Source: Calditrichota bacterium
GTDB taxonomy: Bacteria > Calditrichota > Calditrichia > RBG-13-44-9
Reading direction: 5' to 3'
DNA length: 10,944 nucleotides
Assembly (NCBI GenBank): GCA_024276455.1
Contig: JAJRXE010000343.1
Coordinates: 1-10,944 of the forward strand
Of the stretch, positions 6,719 through 10,944 are shown in pieces. Below the pieces are notes generated by a model, which worked only from the letters and a program-made list of their open reading frames with translations, was not told the origin of the DNA and made no database searches. Position numbers and translations under genes: made by a program. Position 1 is the first letter of the stretch. The number at the start of each line of letters is the position of its first letter.

Positions 6719-9700
6719 CTATTTTTGAGTGCCCGGTGTTTTCTTACCAATTTCAGTTCGTTTCACCCGTCTTGCCTCGCGCGAAACTGCCTTAATGCGG
6801 GGCACCTGATCCACGGTCCCGCCATGCTTTTGCAGGCGTTCAATTTCCAGCGCAATTTCGGCAGCACTGGGTTTTTCGAACAGGGTACGCAACGGTAATT
6901 CTATCTGAAACGTTTCGCGGACTCGCGAAATGAACTGGGTGGCCAGCAAACTGTGTCCGCCCAGGTCGAAGAAATTGTCGTACACACCCACTTTCTCCAG
7001 GTTCAACAATTCCCGGGTAATTTCCACCAGTTTTTCTTCGATTTCGTTGCGAGGCGCCACATATTCCACTTCCAGGGTGCCCCGATCCCACACCGGTTTG
7101 GGTAAAGCCCGCCGATCGACCTTACCGTTGGGGGTCAATGGCATGGCGTCCAGCGGCACAAATGCCACCGGAATCATATAGTCGGGCAATCGCTCACGCA
7201 AGAATGCCTTCACTTCCCCGCTGTTCAATTCCTTTCCTTCTTCCATCACCAGATAGGCGACCAGGCGTTTGTCTCCGGGGGTGTCTTCCCGGGCCAGTAC
7301 CACCACATCGCGCACTCCGGGAAATTCCCCGAGCACCGCCTCAATTTCACCCAGTTCGATGCGGAAGCCGCGAATTTTTACCTGAAAATCGATGCGGCCA
7401 AGGAATTCGATGTTGCCATCCGGCAAGAACCGGCACAAATCACCGGTTTTGTACAGTCGTTTTCCGGGCTCCTCGCTGAAGGGGTGCGGCACAAACTTCT
7501 CGGCGGTCAGATCGGGGCGATTCAAATACCCCCGCGCCAGACCCACGCCGCCAATGTGCAGCTCGCCCGGAACCCCCACCGGAACCGGTTGCATCTGGGA
7601 ATCGAGAATGTAAAGATCGAAATTCAAAATCGGTTTGCCAATGGGCGGTCCCTGGGGATAGCTCCCTTCGCAGAGGTGCATGGAGGCACACACCGTACTC
7701 TCGGTGGGCCCGTAAGCGTTAAAGAACTGTCTGCCTCCGCTCCAGCGGTCGACCAATTCTCCGGGACACTTTTCGCCGGCGGTAATGATGGTGCGGAGTG
7801 CCGGCAACTCTTCCCGGGGCAACACGGCCAGCACCGAAGGCGGTAAGGTAATGGTGGTAATTTCTTGTTTTTGAAGTACTTTTACCAGGTCCTGACCATT
7901 GGCTACAATCTCTCGACTGACCAGGGCGAGCGTTGCCCCGCTTAAAAGGGCCATGACTGTTTCCCAGACGGAAGCATCGAAACTGAGCGAAGAGAACTGC
8001 AGAATGCGGCTTCCCGGTCCCACCTTAAAAGCCTGAATCTGCGCCGTTGCCAGATTACAAAGCCCCTGATGCTGCAACATGGTTCCCTTCGGTTTCCCGG
8101 TGGAACCGGACGTGTAAATCACGTAAGCCAGATTCTGGGGAGTCACCCGGTTCGCCAGATTGTCATCCGGCTCGGCGGCAATTCGCTCCCAATCTTCATC
8201 CAGCACCACGGTGGCTACTCCGGTTTCCGGTATCAGAGGTTTAACGGACTGCTGGGTTAATAAAACAGTTAACCCAGCATCCTGAATCATGTACTCCAAG
8301 CGTTCCTTCGGGTACGCCGGATCGAGCGGGACAAAGGCGCCCTCGGCTTTTAGGGTTCCCAGAATCCCGATCACCATTTCCGGGGAACGGTCGGTGCAGA
8401 TTCCCACCCGTTTTTCCGGCCCAACCCCCTGCTTTTGCAGGTAGCGCGCTAACTGATTGGCACGGCGGTTCAATTCGGCGTAGGTCAACGCCTCGGGTTC
8501 TTCTGCTTTTTCCACCGCCGGCGTGAAGGTAAGGGCAATATGTTCTCCCTGCTTCTGACTCAGGCTTTCGAACCACTCGTGGACGCACAGGTCGGCGGGA
8601 TAATCGCCGCGGCTCTGGTTCCATTCCACCAACATGCGGTGTTTTTCGGCTTCGTCCAACAAATCGATTCGCGAAACCGGTTGATCCGGATCTTTCACGG
8701 CTTCGCGTAAAAATCTTTCGAAATGCCGGAGCATGCGGCGGATGGTCTCCGGCTCAAACAGATCGGCATTGTATTCAAATTCTGCCATCAGACCGTGCGG
8801 ATACTCTTGCATGATGAGAGTGAGGTCGAAACTGGAGGTTCCGGTATCGGCATTGAGGCTCCGCAGGCTCAATTCGGTCAGATTCATTTCTTCGAATGGC
8901 AAATTTTGCAGCACAAACATGACCTGGAAGATGGGCTGGTGGCTGAGATCGCGTTCCGGCTGCAGTTCTTCCACCACTTTTTCGAAAGGAATATCCTGGT
9001 GAGCAAACGCTTCCAGAGCCGTGCGGCGTACCCGGTGAATCAAGTCGCGGAAGGAAATCTGGTCGTCCAGCACGGTGCGAATCACCAGGTTGTTGACAAA
9101 AAACCCAATCAGATTTTCCAGTTCGGAAAAGCGGCGGCCGGCCACCGGGGTCCCCACCAAAATATCTTCCTGCCGGCTGTAGCGGTAAAGTAAACTCTGG
9201 AAAGCGGCCATCAGGGTCATGAAAAGGGTTGCTCCTTCCTGGCGGCTCAATTCCTGTAAGGTTTTGGCCAGCTCGGCGGACATCAGCAGGGTTTCCCGTC
9301 CACCCCGGAAAGACTGCACCGGCGGTCGGGGATGATCAGTGGGCAATTCCAGCAACGGCGGAATCCCTTTGAGCGTTTCCTTCCAGTAATCGATCTGCTC
9401 CTGCAACACCTCGCCGGACAACCATTCCCGTTGCCAGGCGGCAAAATCGGCGTATTGCACCGGCAGTTCCGGCAGCGGAGACGGTTCTCCCTTCCGGAAA
9501 GCCTGATACAACGCCCCCAGTTCGCGGATTAAGATGCCCACCGACCAACCATCGGAAATAATGTGGTGCATGGTGAAGAGCACCACGTGATCTTCTTCGC
9601 CCAGGCGAATTAATTTTGTCCGGAAAAGGGGACCCTTTTCCAGATCGAACGGTTGACGGGCTTCTTCTCTGGCCAGCTTTTGCACCTGACTTTCTTTTTC

Positions 9701-10944
9701 TTCCGGCGTCAGGTCAGAAAGATCGACCAGCGGAATATCCACCGGAGCGGCCGGATGAATGATTTGCACCGGTTTGCCGCGCTGGTTGGCAAAAGTGGTC
9801 CGCAGCACTTCATGCCGCCGGACAATCTCGCTCAAACTCAGTTTGAACACTTCCACATCCAGCGGACCGCTCAGGCGCACCGCGGCGGGGATGTTGTAAA
9901 AATAGCCGCCGGGTTGCAACTGATCCAGGAACCAGAGCCGCTGCTGCGAGAAAGAAAGCGGCAGGTCCTGCTCCCGGGACACTTTCTTCAACGGCGGCAA
10001 CGCCCTGCCCTGCTGCGTTCGCCGCCGGATATCCTCTATTTTCTCGGCCAGATCGGCCAGTTTTTCGCTTTCAAACACCTCCTGAATGGGTAAATCCACT
10101 TCAAAGGCATCGCGAATTCGGGAAATGAGCTGGGTGACCAACAGAGAATGCCCTCCCAATTCGAAGAAATTATCGTTAGCGCCCACCTTCTCCACCTTCA
10201 AAATATCCGCCCAGATGTTGGCCAGCAATTCCTCCTCGGCATTGCGCGGAGCCACGTATTCCCGTCCGCCGGTTAGAGCGGATTCTTCCGGCGCAGGCAG
10301 GCGTCGGCGGTCAACCTTTCCGTGAGGGGTGAGAGGAATGTGGTCCAGAAACACCACGGCAGCCGGCAGCATGTAATCCGGCAGATGTTCCTTCAAATAT
10401 TCCCGAACGTCCCGGACGGTCAATTTCCCCTCCTTCCAGGGCACCAGGTAGGCCACGATTCGTTTTTCCCCGGCGCTGTCTTCCCGCGCCACCACGGCAC
10501 TTTGTTGCACCGCCTCCATTTCATTCAAAGCGGCTTCAATTTCTCCCAGCTCAATTCGCAGGCCCCGGATTTTTACCTGATCGTCAATCCGACCGAGAAA
10601 TTCGATATTGCCATCGGGGAAGTAACGTACCAGATCGCCGGTTTTGTACATCCGCTCTCCCGGACGCTCGCAAAACGGATCCGGTACAAAGCGTTCCGCC
10701 GTCAGGTCCGGACGTCCCAGATACCCTCTTGCCAGACCGACCCCGGCAATGTGCAACTCTCCGGGCACTCCGGCCGGCACCGGCTGCAAATCGGCATCCA
10801 GCACGTAAATTCGCATATTGCGAATGGGATACCCGATCGGAACGGTATTGGCGTCTTCACAGAATTCGGTAATTAATTTCCAGGTAGTTCCCACGGTTGC
10901 TTCGGTGGGGCCGTAACCGTTGAAGAAATTGTAATCCTTCATCC
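6719..10944 (-). CDS. Non-ribosomal peptide synthetase, A(partial)-T-C-A-T, 5' end outside window
   Basis: This is the C-terminal part of a multimodular NRPS, a cytoplasmic enzyme that activates amino acids as adenylates, loads them on phosphopantetheine arms and condenses them. The frame is open from the window edge to a TAG stop at 6721-6719, giving 1407 visible residues. The first Met (base 10942) lies inside an A domain just before NGYGPTE, so it is internal and the true start is upstream. Domain order by residue: partial A (1-217), T (about 228-300, LGGHS Ser266), LCL-type C (about 326-770, HHIISDG at 459-465), A (about 785-1281, code predicting Phe), T (about 1293-1368, Ser1331). No thioesterase or epimerase follows. 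The last 26 residues form a free, very basic tail (10 Arg/Lys, 2 Glu). The second A domain carries a short insertion (about residues 810-817) before its first core motif. The next NRPS gene starts 31 bases downstream, so the chain is expected to pass to it in trans. Confidence 0.97.
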   Translation of the reverse strand, partial: MKDYNFFNGYGPTEATVGTTWKLITEFCEDANTVPIGYPIRNMRIYVLDADLQPVPAGVPGELHIAGVGLARGYLGRPDLTAERFVPDPFCERPGERMYKTGDLVRYFPDGNIEFLGRIDDQVKIRGLRIELGEIEAALNEMEAVQQSAVVAREDSAGEKRIVAYLVPWKEGKLTVRDVREYLKEHLPDYMLPAAVVFLDHIPLTPHGKVDRRRLPAPEESALTGGREYVAPRNAEEELLANIWADILKVEKVGANDNFFELGGHSLLVTQLISRIRDAFEVDLPIQEVFESEKLADLAEKIEDIRRRTQQGRALPPLKKVSREQDLPLSFSQQRLWFLDQLQPGGYFYNIPAAVRLSGPLDVEVFKLSLSEIVRRHEVLRTTFANQRGKPVQIIHPAAPVDIPLVDLSDLTPEEKESQVQKLAREEARQPFDLEKGPLFRTKLIRLGEEDHVVLFTMHHIISDGWSVGILIRELGALYQAFRKGEPSPLPELPVQYADFAAWQREWLSGEVLQEQIDYWKETLKGIPPLLELPTDHPRPPVQSFRGGRETLLMSAELAKTLQELSRQEGATLFMTLMAAFQSLLYRYSRQEDILVGTPVAGRRFSELENLIGFFVNNLVIRTVLDDQISFRDLIHRVRRTALEAFAHQDIPFEKVVEELQPERDLSHQPIFQVMFVLQNLPFEEMNLTELSLRSLNADTGTSSFDLTLIMQEYPHGLMAEFEYNADLFEPETIRRMLRHFERFLREAVKDPDQPVSRIDLLDEAEKHRMLVEWNQSRGDYPADLCVHEWFESLSQKQGEHIALTFTPAVEKAEEPEALTYAELNRRANQLARYLQKQGVGPEKRVGICTDRSPEMVIGILGTLKAEGAFVPLDPAYPKERLEYMIQDAGLTVLLTQQSVKPLIPETGVATVVLDEDWERIAAEPDDNLANRVTPQNLAYVIYTSGSTGKPKGTMLQHQGLCNLATAQIQAFKVGPGSRILQFSSLSFDASVWETVMALLSGATLALVSREIVANGQDLVKVLQKQEITTITLPPSVLAVLPREELPALRTIITAGEKCPGELVDRWSGGRQFFNAYGPTESTVCASMHLCEGSYPQGPPIGKPILNFDLYILDSQMQPVPVGVPGELHIGGVGLARGYLNRPDLTAEKFVPHPFSEEPGKRLYKTGDLCRFLPDGNIEFLGRIDFQVKIRGFRIELGEIEAVLGEFPGVRDVVVLAREDTPGDKRLVAYLVMEEGKELNSGEVKAFLRERLPDYMIPVAFVPLDAMPLTPNGKVDRRALPKPVWDRGTLEVEYVAPRNEIEEKLVEITRELLNLEKVGVYDNFFDLGGHSLLATQFISRVRETFQIELPLRTLFEKPSAAEIALEIERLQKHGGTVDQVPRIKAVSREARRVKRTEIGKKTPGTQK
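6839..7066 (-). other. Thiolation domain, C-terminal in protein 1
   Basis: Residues about 1293-1368 with core YDNFFDLGGHSLL; Ser1331 (codon 6952-6950) is the phosphopantetheine site. It carries the growing chain ending in the predicted Phe. It is followed only by a short linker and a basic tail, so its downstream partner must be reached in trans, most simply C1 of the next gene. Confidence 0.95.
7100..8590 (-). other. Adenylation domain, predicted L-phenylalanine (protein 1)
   Basis: Residues about 785-1281, with A3 YTSGSTGKPKG (943-953), A5 NAYGPTE (1075-1081), A7 YKTGD (1164-1168), A8 and A10 Lys1274. Aligning by hand to GrsA gives code residues Asp989, Ala990, Trp993, Thr1032, Ile1053, Ala1055, Ala1076, Val1084, Cys1085 and Lys1274, that is D-A-W-T-I-A-A-V-C-K. 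This differs from the GrsA Phe code only by Val for Ile at position 330 and matches known Phe codes. The spacing between code positions 278, 299, 301 and 322 is the same as in GrsA, which makes the reading secure. One oddity is KAEGAFVP in core A2, where KAGGAYVP is usual. Confidence 0.9.
8633..9967 (-). other. Condensation domain, LCL type (protein 1)
   Basis: Residues about 326-770. The entry motif SFSQQRLWFLDQ (330-341), RHEVLRTTF (376-384) and the catalytic MHHIISDGWS (458-467) are intact. There is no HHILxxxxGD motif of dual epimerization/condensation domains near the N-terminus, and the HHIISDGWS form fits LCL domains, so the donor residue is probably L-configured. It condenses residue X with the predicted phenylalanine. 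Confidence 0.93.
9536..9574. repeat. 39-bp perfect direct repeat, copy 2 (in C of protein 1)
   Basis: This is the second copy of the active-site repeat at 6181-6219, in the same orientation and coding for the same C-domain residues. The two copies lie 3355 bases apart, about one module plus the gene junction. Confidence 0.85.
10043..10261 (-). other. Thiolation (peptidyl carrier) domain, protein 1, first
   Basis: Residues about 228-300 form a carrier domain with the core NDNFFELGGHSLL. Ser266 (codon 10147-10145) is the expected 4'-phosphopantetheine attachment site. It carries the residue activated by the partial A domain and acts as donor to the C domain that follows. Confidence 0.95.
10292..10944 (-). 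other. Adenylation domain, C-terminal part (protein 1, first visible)
   Basis: Visible residues 1-217 hold the A5 core NGYGPTE (8-14), A6 GELHIAGVGLARGYL (61-75), A7 YKTGD (99-103), A8 GRIDDQVKIRGLRIELGEIE (117-136), A9 LPDYMLP (187-193) and A10 with catalytic Lys209 (TPHGKVDRR, where the usual Asn before Gly is His). Only the last three variable specificity positions can be read, as Gly, Val and Gly by alignment to GrsA 322, 330 and 331. That is not enough to predict the substrate. Confidence 0.93.

Noticed and set aside
10940..10942. ATG as a possible start of the first NRPS
   Set aside because: It lies in the middle of an A domain, immediately before the NGYGPTE core, and the frame continues to the window edge. 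It is an internal Met.
1..10944. CRISPR array, tRNA/rRNA, insertion sequence, thioesterase, MbtH-like or transporter gene
   Set aside because: The two NRPS frames occupy all but 31 bases, and no short spaced repeats, RNA gene features or transposase motifs were seen. Such partner genes would have to lie outside the window.

Overview
The whole window is the inside of a bacterial non-ribosomal peptide synthetase (NRPS) locus. Both genes read on the minus strand, so transcription runs from position 10944 towards position 1. Only 31 bases of the window are non-coding. There is no housekeeping gene, rRNA or tRNA to fix the organism. The moderately GC-rich DNA, a Shine-Dalgarno-like start and classic multimodular C-A-T architecture indicate a bacterium. 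The protein sequences resemble NRPSs found in several phyla (cyanobacteria, Firmicutes, Acidobacteria, Calditrichaeota-like lineages), and I do not name a genus.

Layout, in transcription order. (1) 10944-6719: the C-terminal 1407 residues of a first NRPS, cut by the window edge inside an adenylation domain. Its order is A(partial)-T-C-A-T, and it ends without a thioesterase, reductase or epimerase. (2) 6718-6688: a 31-base gap with the ribosome-binding site of the next gene. (3) 6687-1: the first 2229 residues of a second NRPS with order C-A-T-C-A-T-C(partial), running off the left edge. The genes are almost certainly one operon and collinear: the last T domain of protein 1 passes its chain to the first C domain of protein 2.

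Specificity codes were read by hand against the GrsA phenylalanine domain. The successive complete A domains give D-A-W-T-I-A-A-V-C-K (phenylalanine), D-V-G-E-L-A-T-I-D-K (a basic residue such as ornithine, 2,4-diaminobutyrate or lysine) and D-A-T-K-I-G-E-V-G-K (asparagine-like). The partial A domain keeps only three code positions (G, V, G) plus the lysine and cannot be assigned. The visible part of the product is therefore predicted as X-Phe-(Orn/Dab/Lys)-Asn-..., with no epimerization domain in the window and all C domains of LCL appearance.

Most worth a second look: the protein1/protein2 junction, where a T-C linker is split between two proteins and the two free tails carry strongly opposite charge; and the second C domain of protein 2, whose catalytic motif reads HHIISDD instead of HHxxxDG, directly after a carrier domain with an unusual FFLMGGHS core. 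Apart from these, this is a conventional NRPS assembly line. I found no evidence of a wholly new kind of system.
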